Positions 1 to 10,709 of a stretch of 64,000 nucleotides of DNA are shown piece by piece; within the stretch, counting starts at the first letter, position 1, and each line of letters starts with the position of its first letter. The stretch is from Tetrapyrgos nigripes (taxonomy: Eukaryota > Basidiomycota > Agaricomycetes > Agaricales > Campanellaceae), in the NCBI GenBank assembly GCA_013368315.1, contig JAACJM010000281.1, forward strand, positions 41,182-105,181, read 5' to 3'. Below the pieces are notes generated by a model. The model ran no database searches, was not told the DNA's origin, and saw only the letters and a list, made by a program, of their open reading frames with translations. A program made the position numbers and the translations under genes.

Positions 1-184
1 GACTTGAGCCGTGTGTATCTTCATTGCCACCATCACTCCCAGTGTCCGACCTGATGCACCTGTTGATGCCAGATGGGCTTGCATTTGTAGATGCACCGAG
101 GAACGAGGGTACTACAGTTTGGTCAGTTTTTCAATTTACTATTCGATGGATTCAAGTGAAGCAACTCACCCAATAAATCACCAG

Positions 185-442
185 TCACTTGATAGCCATA
201 ATCAGCATTTGGAAGGATGATGAGATGGCAAAGGTAGTGTCCATGAACGAAAGCTCAAAGTAGTCTATTGATGGCGGATCAGACCCTGGAGGATAATAAT
301 TCTGATAAGGAGTCTGGCGCCGGTCGATGACATCCACTTGATTTGTTATTTCAATAAACGGCGGAGGTGGAGGCAGGATAAGTGGGCCATCAGTTGGGGT
401 AGGAGAAAGATCAGAGAGACCTGGGGAAGGAGATCGAGCCAT
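185..442 (-). pseudogene. Proline-rich hypothetical protein, copy A (5' exon, frameshifted)
   Basis: I do not recognise the family. The start ATG at 442 is shared with the right-hand copy at 59315. The peptide begins MARSPSPGLSDLSPTP, has a run of five prolines near residue 25 and the motif YYPPGSDPPSIDYFELSF. In the right-hand copy this exon splices to three more exons. Here one base is missing near position 205 compared with that copy, so the reading frame ends early at SSFQMLIMAIK. The remaining exons would lie left of the window. It is carried inside the long repeat, so it is probably a transposon passenger or transposon-encoded gene. Confidence 0.5.
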
Positions 443-1121
443 GTTGGATGTGTAGTATGTATGGGAATTGGTTGAAGTTGGAGTACTACGATAAGCGAGG
501 TGAACGTGTGCATCATGACAACACCAAATTCATATATTCGCCTGGTCAGTGTTCAGGAGATGGCGAAGTTTGTGGGGTCTGGGCTGGGTGTAATGTGAGC
601 CTGGCTGGGAGGAGTCAGAAGGGTAAGAATGTGTTGGGGTGGCATGGCTCCAGAGCCACTGGGAAAAGCCACAGCAATAAGCTATAGGGATCGGCAAGGC
701 CAATCTTTCCGGAAAACAACAGCGATGGGCCAAGGATCCTGGGCTACCCAGGCTTGGTGTGACCATGACGGTGCCATATGCACCTTCGCATCTCGTTGCA
801 GGGGTGTTCAAAATCTACTAGGCCAAATTAGCACTGTACACAGTAAAATAGAAGAATACAGGCCTCGATGATGGTCGAGCCTTTGCACACAATGAAAATC
901 ACAGCAGAGATTGCAAGTCTGGAATATGTAAATGCTCACCAGAAATCTTTCGGTAATGTACAGTTTTATTTGAGATATCCTAGTTGCAGTGACCTGAGAA
1001 CACAGAAGATTGGGGATCAGTGATGAGCTACAGTATTGAGAAAACGAGGAGGCATACTAGTTGAACGTTGTGTGTGCCATAGTTTAACATCTTTTTGGAC
1101 ATGCCACGGCTCAGTAGTCTG

Positions 1122-2179
1122 CTAGCCCAATTGCACGAGCTGCCATGGTGTATGGTCTGCACCGATGTCACTGGACTCTTCGGCCTCAACAAAATGAGAA
1201 GAATTGCCAACACATACAAAATGGGGCAAGACGATAGGCTGGTGCATCGCACCAGGAGAAACCTTTGAGGGGTAACCCGCCGCACCGAAGTGCGTTGCCT
1301 TTCCCATTTGAAGTTGATTGAGAAGAGCATCAGCGACATCAATGTGCATAGTTTAACGTCGTTTCGGACGTGCCATGGCGCTTGTGGTTGGCTGCGGGGC
1401 TGGCTGAGGAGGTAGCCATTGAAAGGGTTGCAAAGGCTGGCTTAGGGGCGTATATTAACTTGGCAATGCCAAACAAGAAGGACATAGATCTACTAAGGCC
1501 AAATTAGCAATGTACGCACAATACAATAGAAGAATACAAGCATTGACAATAGTCGAGCCTTTGCACACGATAAAAATCATGGCAGAAGTTGAAATATGTA
1601 TTTACTCACCACTTGAAGGTATGGGTTGAAGTACTACGTAGAACTTTATCTGGGTAACATCCATGGAACCATAAAGGTTCAGCTGGATACAATGTAGTCT
1701 TGAGGGATCCTGTTTTAGTAGCGACGTTGGAAGCTGCAAAAAATGGCAGTCAGCACGTCCTAAGGTGATGAGAGAATGATGAAGAGGCATACCATCATTC
1801 GAATTTTGGACAATGAGTCAGATGGATCCAATTTTGTGGGATGAGTGGTTGGAGTTACTACGACGATTGCATCCGACGAATGTCGGAGCATGCACTGGAC
1901 GAAGGTCCAGGCAGGGAGGGGAAGGAAGACAAGAGGGAGGAGGAGGAGGAGGAGGAGTCTAGATGGAAGACAAAAGCTGAGAGGGCCTGACATGCCAATA
2001 TTGGGCATGATATGTGACACTAATTCTGCCACGTCTAAGTCCCACTTTTCTCTAGTACCACGATCATCAAGAGGCCACAAGCGGCCATCGTCAGCAACAC
2101 CGACCCCCTCTACAGACCCCACCGCAATACTCATTGCATGCCAAACCTCGACATTCGTCGAGTGTACCACTGGACCCAT
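1122..2179 (-). pseudogene. Unidentified multi-exon minus-strand gene of the repeat, copy A
   Basis: Three stretches read as protein on the minus strand. The first starts at ATG 2179 (MGPVVHSTNVEVWHAMSIAV, about 54 residues to DLDVAELV). A middle stretch at 1741-1605 ends at a good donor (PSSG then gtgagt). A third at 1349-1122 includes DVADALLNQLQMGKATHFG. All three recur in the right-hand copy with mainly transition differences. I cannot join the exons with certainty and see no known domain. It is transcribed divergently from the accessory gene at 2520. It could be one gene or fragments of two. Confidence 0.35.
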
Positions 2180-2519
2180 CACCCTTTACCCTTCGCTTAT
2201 TCTGGACTCTGGTACCTTACTTCTTGACTTCTTGTGCAAGTGAGTACTACTTCTATAATGATCTATTCCTATCTTGCCATCTCTGCTGCGATTTTCATCG
2301 TGTGTAAAGGCTCGACTATTGTCGGGACCTATATTTTCATTCTATTTCATTGTTGCAAAGTGTACAGTACTGACTTTGCCCAGATTATACACTTTCAACT
2401 TCACTAGACAACGATCAAATAAACTTCTCTACTGTACAAAAGGTGAGTTATGTCCTTGAAAAAGGCTCTATACTCAACACACTTCGTTTTCTCTACAGTT
2501 AACTGTTTTATTGCCAATC
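2180..2519. promoter_or_regulatory. Divergent intergenic region with a 5'-UTR intron
   Basis: This separates the minus-strand ORF starting at 2179 from the plus-strand accessory ORF starting at 2520. A clean intron-like segment at 2443-2498 (gtgagttatg to ctctacag, 56 bases) lies just before the plus-strand ATG and is conserved in the right-hand copy, so the plus-strand transcript probably has a spliced leader. No core promoter motif is clear enough to call. Confidence 0.4.
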
Positions 2520-4662
2520 ATGCCCGAGCTCTCCAACCAAGATCTCCTTAGAAATAAAGATTTGAATGGTATGCAGCAGTTTTTCTTTTCAGGTTGCCTT
2601 AACTTATTCCAATGTAGATCGTATCACCTTCAGCGATGGTTTGGTTGCTGCTTTGCACCCTAGAACCTGCGAGTTCATCACCACTCCCAATACGTCCAAA
2701 ATCCTCTTCCCACCTTTTGGCTCCACTCGTGATCTCTACTGTCGAGAGAATGCTCATTACGGCGATGATGATCCCATCCAGTGGCCACAGCCATTCAACT
2801 CCAAGTGTCCGTATATTCCGTGCATTCCTCGGGCAGCAGTCGGTGTCTCAGATCTCTACGCTGGAGACAGTTGCATGTGGTATTCCAATTTTGACAGCCT
2901 CTTGGCACCGAGTTCCACAACATCCAAATTGACCACTATCTCCCCACTCTTCAACGAAGAACTTACTGTGTCCATGGACAGACTGCAAGAGAGAGTAAAT
3001 GCTTTCCTTCCTCAGCATCCAACCGAGCACCACTTTGCCTCACAACTGGCAGAATTTAGTACCACTATCAGTGTCTGTCATCACTGAGTATCCTCCATTC
3101 TGAGCCCAGTTCGTGATCTTTGTCGGGGAGTCGTCGAGATCCAGCGCAGCTGGCTCTATTCCGTCACCATCATTGACTATGTAGACTGTTTCTGACCTCG
3201 AATGGAATCTGCCATGGACGGGCCACAGACAGCCGAACACCGTCTAGGAGCCTTTGTTTGGAATGACAGAGATGCCCTCACGCTTTGGAGAGCCGGGCTC
3301 CCTGTCTACTACGTTCGCGCCTACAATGACTTCACTGTGCAGTGTATTTTGACAACGTGGACGCTAACTGATGCTAACGTGGAGACCAAGGCTGCAAACC
3401 TGCCGTATCCTGTAATATACACAGGTCAGGCTGGTGCTGATGACAAGTTTTCTGCCATCCGTCGTGCATCTGTTGAATGCTTTGCTGTGACCAGCCTTTT
3501 TGAAAATATGCATCTACTGGGTCAATATACTTCTTCATACTCCTCAGGCTCTAGCCATATCTTCTCTGCTTCCCAATCATCCCCCTTCACTTCTCAACCA
3601 TCCTCTTCCACTTCCCAACATTCTTTCACCAGTCCCATCTGCACATCTACTTCCAGGCCGTCAACGAAACCTTATGACAGTGCCAATCGTCAAAGGGGTA
3701 AACGCACCCACACAAATCGTAAGCAAAGTTCTTAATTGTTTTTTTTTTCTCTCTAACATTGTCACGTCACCCTAGCTCCTCAAGCAGAATGCGATCGTTT
3801 TGCTGATTTGCCCTGGCATGAATGGGTTCCCCCTAATATCCAGGCCTGGAAAGACATTAACCTGACCATCAACAAGTCTCATCCCAGAAGAGTGCAGGGC
3901 TCAGGCACTTCGCGGAAAGCAGTCACTGTTGTCCTTGATCCTGCAACCATATTTGGCCCAGATGACCCTCAACGTCATGTCGTATATCTCCAACAATGGG
4001 ATCACGTGCATCAGATATGGATCCAGCATGCTCAAGCGGATGGCGTCAATCGTTCTGCTCTTTCTGCCGGGGTCTGGAAGAAGTTGCTCAGGCTTGGGGC
4101 TACCAGTCTCTGGAAGAAAGAAGACACCCCTCGCAATACTTCAACTCAGGAACACAAGGAGGCTACCGACCTGATCGATTCGGTATTTCAGAACTATGCA
4201 CCCCAACAGGCAGTCATTTCTCCAACCACCGACACAGTAGACGGCCACCATGCAAGGAAGTTGATAAAGGAGCTGAGCTGGATCAATTTTCGGGTGCAGT
4301 TGAACTATCTGGACAGTGTAGCAGACTCGACCATTCCAACTGCCTCCAGGTCTCTGTCCAATGCTGATTTCGAGGTCGCTCTTGCTAATCATCGACGACA
4401 CTGCTCTCTGTTGATTAGCAGTGTTCTTGGTGGGGATGATGATATTTTCCAGACGTCTTACAGCAACGTCGGGTTAGCTGCAGATGACTGGACCGCTCGC
4501 TTGCTGTCTCTAATTTCTTTCTGGCGACTTATGGATACGTGGCCTGGTGAAAAACCAGTGATTTGGTCTAGAGGCTCCAACGCCAATTTCCCTAGTATGC
4601 CTGGGGATGGACAAGAGTGGGAGAGGATGCTGGTCATGTTCTATGTCCAAACATTTTTATAA
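2520..4662 (+). pseudogene. Transposon accessory protein, copy A (function unknown)
   Basis: The start is MPELSNQDLLRNKDLN at 2520. Conserved blocks follow: DDPIQWPQP near 2768, GAFVWNDRDA near 3250, YPVIYTGQAGADDKF near 3403, a Ser/Thr-rich linker (3520-3720), an intron at about 3719-3775, then a C-terminal part ending with a WSRGSNANFPS block near 4565. The same blocks occur in the copies at 61408-63500 and 47717-49839. In-frame TGA codons lie at 3085-3087 (CGA in the right-hand copy) and 3193-3195, so this copy is dead. The segment at 2568-2592 looks like an intron but is only about 25 bases. It precedes the Plavaka transposase in the same orientation. The family is not recognised; it is about 600 residues with no visible catalytic motif. 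Confidence 0.7.
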
Positions 4663-5503
4663 CTTCCCTGCTCACCCACCTATCATACCTCAAAAATTAT
4701 TACCGCAGGACTATTGTAAGGCTGGGTGTGGACATTATTGAACTGTATGTAAGATTCCTTCGTCTATCATCGTGTTTTATTGTTTCATCTATATCTTGTA
4801 CCATTTGTATTTTTTTCTTGTGTCAATGTATATATGTATGAAAGCAGTCAATGGACAATACCAAATGTCTCTTTAGTATCTGCTAGGCTGGTGCTGCGAC
4901 AATCAATCTCGAGGCTGCACTGAACCCGTCCACATCTCCGTCTAGGTCTCCTTCAACTGTCTCCTGAGTCTGTCGGCATGCTGTCGATGTCATCCAACTC
5001 AAGGACGTCATCTGGTTATGGGGCAGGTATTAGATGGGATGACGAAGACTTGGAGACCAGCAGAGGACATTGGAGACAAGGGAAAATGTGTTTGGGCTTG
5101 CTTCTACACCCAGGTCAGTGGATCAGCCGTACAGCTCTTGGTTGGCTGAATGAAACTTATTATTTTATGACGTGAGTATTCTCTTCTTATTCCTTTCGCC
5201 ATGCATTAATGGACCAGTCCCACAGTTAATCCTCTTCTTCGAGAACCTTCTTGTGTCAAATCACTATGTCTGAATTATCCCACAAGGTCCCACACAGCGA
5301 GCCGCATGGGAAGCCAGTTTGCTGAAGAACTTGTATTAAGGCTGCAAAGGGATGGCTTTCACTGTGACACGGACAGCTTTTCAAGTTTTGTGTCTAGGTA
5401 TGTAAGTGCATGTTAAACTATCTAACCAGTTTCACTAACAGTGCCATATCTTCTGCAGATGAATTATAGACTATTGCTCTTTCTTTCATTGCTTCTTCTT
5501 ATC
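4663..5503 (+). other. Spacer between accessory ORF and Plavaka transposase
   Basis: This is mostly non-coding and T-rich at 4740-4850. A short open stretch at 4984-5172 (begins MSSNSRTSSGYGAGIRW and ends at a good donor, gtgagtatt) may be a small exon. It is also present in the right-hand copy with a frame change. No function is assigned. Confidence 0.3.
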
Positions 5504-6005
5504 ATGGCAAAGTTGTACTGCTGTAACAGATGTGGTGTTCGATTTTTCAAGTACTGCTGACTGGCAGAGGCATTGGGCAGCAAAACCCAACTGCGGCGGT
5601 ACAGGACCTAGTAAGCTGAAGTTGATCCTGAAAGGCCGAGGCTTGCTGGTGCAAGTGATGTGTCCAGCTACTCAGAGGTGAGTGAAGAAAGTTTTTTTCC
5701 TGGTACGAGATCCTGACATCATTTTACAGTCTGCTTCTGCGCCAGAACCAACGCTGATCCCTGACCTCAACAATCCCACTTCGCCAATGTCTGTAGATGA
5801 CGAACCCAGACAAAAATCACCAACTCCTCTGCCTTCTCCTCCTCTTCCAAACATTTTGAAGCCCTTGCATACAGGCTGGAAGCGTTCATTTCCTACTCAC
5901 TTTCAGGAGAAACTTCCCAGTCTTACTCAGGCATACCCTCACATGTATGCTCCATTGCTCCGACCTTCTACTCCCACACAGCCGACACCTCCAGCAGTTG
6001 CTACA

Positions 6006-6036
<31 letters not shown>

Positions 6037-9000
6037 TGGCCCTGTCATGCCCGAAGCCTGGATCAAACACGAACCCAACGAATACAGCATTTATCATTCC
6101 TACCCACAAAAGCCGAAGTCTATTCCTGACCTGGAGACACCCATCGCAGCAGTGTGTGAAGGTCCAGGATTTCCATGCCCACCACCTGCTGAACCTATCT
6201 CTGTCTTCAGATCTGCAGCGAAGACTGTCATTGACAGTACCTCCCCCATTACCTCCCCCTTTAACAAAAATATCTTCACTCCCTTTCTCATCATCACTGT
6301 TTTCCATCTCATGAGCTGGTTCTATAACAGAAATGACACCAAGTCACTTGGAGATCTCGACAACCTCGTAAATAATGTACTCCTTCAAGATGACTACGAC
6401 AAGGAGCATTTGAAGGGTTTCAGTGCAGACGTGGTAGTGAAGACCATGGACGAGGCTCTCAGTCCAGGGCATGATCTGAGTGCTGACGATGGCTAGGAAA
6501 GGGGTTCCGTCAAGTTACCTCTTCCTGTGGATAACGTCTGTCAAGTCGAGACTAGGGCATGCTCGCTAGAAGTGAAGGAAGTCTTCTATCGCAAACCACT
6601 GGAAATCATCAAGGAAGTTTGTCAGTCAGACAGATCACAGGACTTTCATTACGTACCCTTCAAACTTTTTCAGAAGTTTGATACCTCGCACAAGCGCAAC
6701 AATGTCCGCCTTCATCAGGAACTTTACAATTCAGACGCCTACATCGAGGAATACCAGCATATCCAACACCACCACGCAGCTCGGAAAACAGCTGATGGAC
6801 AAGTGGTGGAAAATGTGCTGGTGGGAATGATGGTATGGTCTGATGAGACCCAGTTGTCCAGCTTTGGAGAGAAATCCATGTGGCCGATTTACCTATACTT
6901 TGGGAATCAGTCAAAGTATCAGCGCTCCAAGCCCTCCTCATTTGCTGCCAATCATCTGGCCTACATCCCGAAGGTGGGTTTCATTTTTACCCTGAGCATT
7001 GCACTGCTAATGATATACCTCCAGCTACCTGCCAATCTCCAGGACGTGTATTGAACAAACTTTCAAGCTCCCGCCAGTGCAGCAGACCCTCACTCATCTC
7101 AAACGAGAGCTTGTACAAGCTATCTGGGCCCTCATACTGGACAAGGATTCCATGGAGGCATATGAGCACGGTATCGAGATTGTTTGTCACGATGGTGTCC
7201 TCTGAGAGAATCTTTCCTCGGTTTTTCACCTATTCAGCAGACTATCCAGAAAAGTGAGTATTTATTGAGACTATTAACTGTACCCTCCTCTCAATATATC
7301 TCACAGGGTCATTCTGGCTACTATTCGCAATCTTGGTAGTCGCCCCTGCCCTCATTGTCTGGTCCAAAAAGAACAGATTCATCAACTCGGAATGTTTTGG
7401 GACTGTCAACGTCATTGGACTCAGCGGCGGGTTGATTCAGAGCAACGAAGGGGTTTAATTGAACTCAGCGGGGTTGATTCAGAGCAACGAAGGGGTTTAA
7501 TTGAGAGCGTGAGGAAGTGGATATTTGAATATGGATCTCGCATTGCTGGTACAGCTGTGGAACAGCTGATATAGCCACTATGTTTTACTACTGTCCGGGT
7601 AAATTGTTAACTTGACTATTTGAGGATACTTGCTCATATCTCTTTTTTTCAGAACACTTTCTCCGAACGTTTTTTCAAGTTTGGTGTCAACTTTTACAAG
7701 ATGTTTGTTCCCGATGAATTGCATGAGCTTGAGCTTGGTGTCTGGAAGGCACTACTCACTCACCTCATACGAATTCTCATAGCATATGGGCATGACACTG
7801 TACAGGAAATGGACGCAAGGTATGCGCTGCGTTTTTTAAGAGCCTGACTATTTCTAACGTGGAACAGGTATCGTATGGTTCCCACATTTTGGTCACTCCA
7901 CCATTCGGAGAATGCGAAACAACACTTCGGCCATGAAGCAACTTGCAGCCTGGGACTTTGAAGATATGCTTCAGGTATGGTTCAGATTACTCTCATATCA
8001 GCTGGAGGAGTTGTAGACGCTAACACTGATTGCAGGTTGCAATACCTGTCTTTGATGGACTCATGAAGGAACACAACGACAATATCTTTGACTGTCTTTT
8101 CAACCTTGCCGCATTCCATTGCCTGGCCAAGTTTCAGATCCATTCTGACGTTTCTCTTGGCATACTGGATGATAAGATCACCGACCTTGGGAGCTCTATG
8201 CGGAGATTCGAGGAGAAGGTATGCAGGAAGTTTCAAACTAAGGAGATACCAAAGGAGACAGCTGCTAGGGGTAGGCAGAATGCAAAGAAGAATGCAAACA
8301 AGGAGCAGACTCGGACTCGGAGTAAAGGGAAAGCAAGAGACTCCAATTGTTGCCAAAGGGAAGACCTTCAGCCTCTCAACATACAAGTTCCATGCCGTCG
8401 GTCATTATCCCTGGTTCATCCGTCGTTAAGGTACCACTGACAATTACAATACTCAGATAGTACGTGGCAAGTTCATTTATTTGTGTGTTTCCTGACCTTA
8501 GTGTTCTACTATCTAGGGCGAGCTAGAACATCGCTGAATCAAACAGTTCTATAACCGTACCAACCGTGTCTTCAATTTTACACACCAAGTCACCAAACAA
8601 GAGCATTGCAAACGCCTCATCGAGAAGACCAAAACCAAACAGGCTTCCAGCACCAAGGAATCCTCTCAGTCATCTCACGTTGTTCCTTTCTCTCACTTGG
8701 ATCCTTTGCGCTTATCTTCTCCAAAAATGTCCTACACTATTTCAGAGGACACTTCCAACTGGGTGAATGTTCAGACCTGGATGAACAACAACTCTAGGGA
8801 CCCAGCTACCAAGGTGAGTCTGGCGGGCCATAAAATATTGTTACTCATATCTAATATTGCTCAGGATTTTTATAAGGATTTGAGGGCACACCTGTATTCC
8901 AGGTTAGTACCTGGAAAATTTGAATGGGATATGCCCCTTGAAGAACGAATCATCTATCCATGTCCTCCATGATTGCATCTACTCCCATAAAGTCCTGTGA

Positions 9001-9710
9001 ATCAATTACACTACCAAGATCCCATCAACCCAGGTACCAATTCCGACATTATGCTTCGCTCTCAAGATGACTCTCACTTGTATGTGTGGGTCATAGGAAT
9101 CTTTCATGCTGAAGTCAAGCTGGCTAGTGAGACGTCCTATAAACAAATGGAATTTTTGTGGGTCTGCTGGCTGGCACTTGATGATGACCATTCTTTCAAC
9201 CTGGCGAAGAAGCGTCTTCCCAAGGTGGGCTTGTGGATGTTAATGACCCAGAAGGCGCTTTTGGATTTGTGGACCCCAATGATGTTGTACGGACTGTACA
9301 TCTCATCCCTACCTTTAGTATGGGTCGGACGAATACTATCATGGGACCATCAAAGCTGGCATGAAAGGCATCTGAGAATCATGAAGATTGGTGGAGATTT
9401 GACATTGGAATGTGAGTTTCATTACCTCTTTAAGCTTTCCATGTTTTATATGCTCATGTACCTCAGCTTTTCTGATAGGGACATGTTTGCACGGTTCATT
9501 CCTGGGATTGGTCTTGGGCATCAATTACCAAAGACCCAAGCTTCTTCTGCCCATGCACCGGAGTCTGAGTGGAAGATGAAGATGACTCGGAAGATCCATC
9601 ACTGAAGATTCCTATCATGCCAGAGGAACCAACTGGTTTACAAGACAATGAGGAGGTTGGGGAAGAAGCAGTAGATGAGGATGAGGAAGCAGATTATGGT
9701 TACAAATTAT
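5504..9710 (+). pseudogene. Plavaka-type (CACTA superfamily) DNA transposase, decayed
   Basis: This encodes a cut-and-paste transposase of the fungal Plavaka group. From ATG 5504 a CCNRCGVRF..H..C zinc knuckle is split by a frameshift near 5550. A proline-rich linker with EPEPEPEPE (about 6010) follows, then the core. The core includes SDETQLSSFGEKSMWPIYL and YFGNQSKYQRSKPSS (6837-6940), FPRFFTYSADYPEK (7214-7255), PDELHELELGVWKALLTHL (7710-7766), a block at 8030-8330, and a C-terminal region to about 9605 with an acidic tail to 9710. These blocks match the family order from my knowledge of it. Introns are visible, for example at 6974-7020 and 7253-7306. Breaks include TAG at 6494 where Trp is expected, several frame changes and a 43-base tandem duplication at 7427-7505. 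It cannot make an active enzyme as it stands. Confidence 0.85.
7427..7505 (+). repeat. Short tandem duplication inside the transposase
   Basis: The segment ggttgattcagagcaacg through ggggtttaattga occurs twice in a row, spaced about 43 bases apart. In translation VDSEQRRGLIE is repeated. Relatives of this transposase region would need it only once, so this is a local replication slip that also shifts the frame. Confidence 0.8.
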
Positions 9711-10709
9711 AATAAAGAGTCTGTGGAAAGCGGGGAGGAAAATGAAGACAATGTACTACTGGGTGAGGACGATCTTGGGCCAGAGGATGGTGAGGAACCC
9801 TTCAACGAATGAATATGTGCTCTTAATTTTGACTTCAGCCATCTACACGTTCTCGCTTCGCCATCTATTTATTATTTTCATGCCCCCTCCTGACGTGTCG
9901 GAACTACGAGCTTCCAGCGGAAGTTCTAACTGAAGCTATCAACCAATCCTGGATTGCTGCATCACTCCAAAGAACCCTATCTCCTCCAATCACATTACTA
10001 CTGGGGACTTCTTCACTCCAGCTCTCTCACAAAATCTTACCACTCCCTGATCCCATCCTCGTCACACCACTCCTTACCTCCTGACCACATTACTCCGAGG
10101 ACTTCTTACTTCTTCGCTTCAGCTCTTCCACACATCCCTTCCTTTCTTTTGATTTTCTTTCTCAGTCGTTCGTTTGCTCACATCTTTTCTCACCAGCACT
10201 GTGACGATCTCCCATACGCACACATCTATAGCTCTTTCTTTAGCCTGCACGCTCACTCACAATATCAGGCTCCCCAGCTGCGTATCGTTCCATCCTCATA
10301 TCCTTTATTCTTTCATGATGATTTCAGTGAGGTGTCGCCGCATTGTGGCACATTTTCTGAACACTTTATCCACTATCAATGCCTTTTTTACCATTACTTT
10401 TGACAACTCTCACTTAACTGATCAGTTCTTTTCAGCATACAAAGAGGACACCCAAGCCATTGGTTTTTCATTCAAATCGTATTTCCCAACAGCCGCCTTT
10501 ATGTACCCTTTCTCTTCATTCCACCATCATCCACTCTCATCGCAAAAGTGTCATCTCAGGGCATCTCAGCCGTACACTCATCTTTGCTCTCGTTTCCCGA
10601 GATTATGAGTCATGGCCAGGAATGACAACTCCACCAACGAAATCTGGTGTGAATGGGCAGAATATTTTCTTCCATCCAGAATGCCCTCCTGTCATATCTC
10701 ACACTCACG
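9711..10709. other. CT-rich non-coding stretch
   Basis: After the acidic tail of the transposase this stretch is mostly C- and T-rich on the plus strand (9940-10600) and gives long but compositionally biased ORFs that look like nothing known. The right end of the Plavaka element probably lies near 9900, but no terminal inverted repeat or target duplication can be recognised without the left end. A short block near 10635 (NEIWCEWAE) may be a stray piece of the SYF1 relic that follows. Confidence 0.4.

Larger units (their letters stand above)
1..5184. repeat. Long direct repeat, copy A (left end of window)
   Basis: This stretch aligns colinearly, base for base over long runs, with 58872-64000, in the same orientation. 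By eye identity is roughly 95 percent with a few short indels. The alignment runs to the first base of the window here and to the last base at the other copy, so the repeat extends beyond both edges and its ends cannot be placed. It contains, left to right, a minus-strand proline-rich gene, a second minus-strand ORF set, a divergent promoter region and the accessory ORF that precedes a Plavaka transposase. It is most simply the left part of a Plavaka-type transposon or a larger duplicated block containing one. Confidence 0.9.

Noticed and set aside
9954..10608. Two long overlapping plus-strand ORFs rich in Ser, His, Phe and Leu
   Set aside because: They arise from a C/T-rich tract with few stops; composition explains them and no motif is present.
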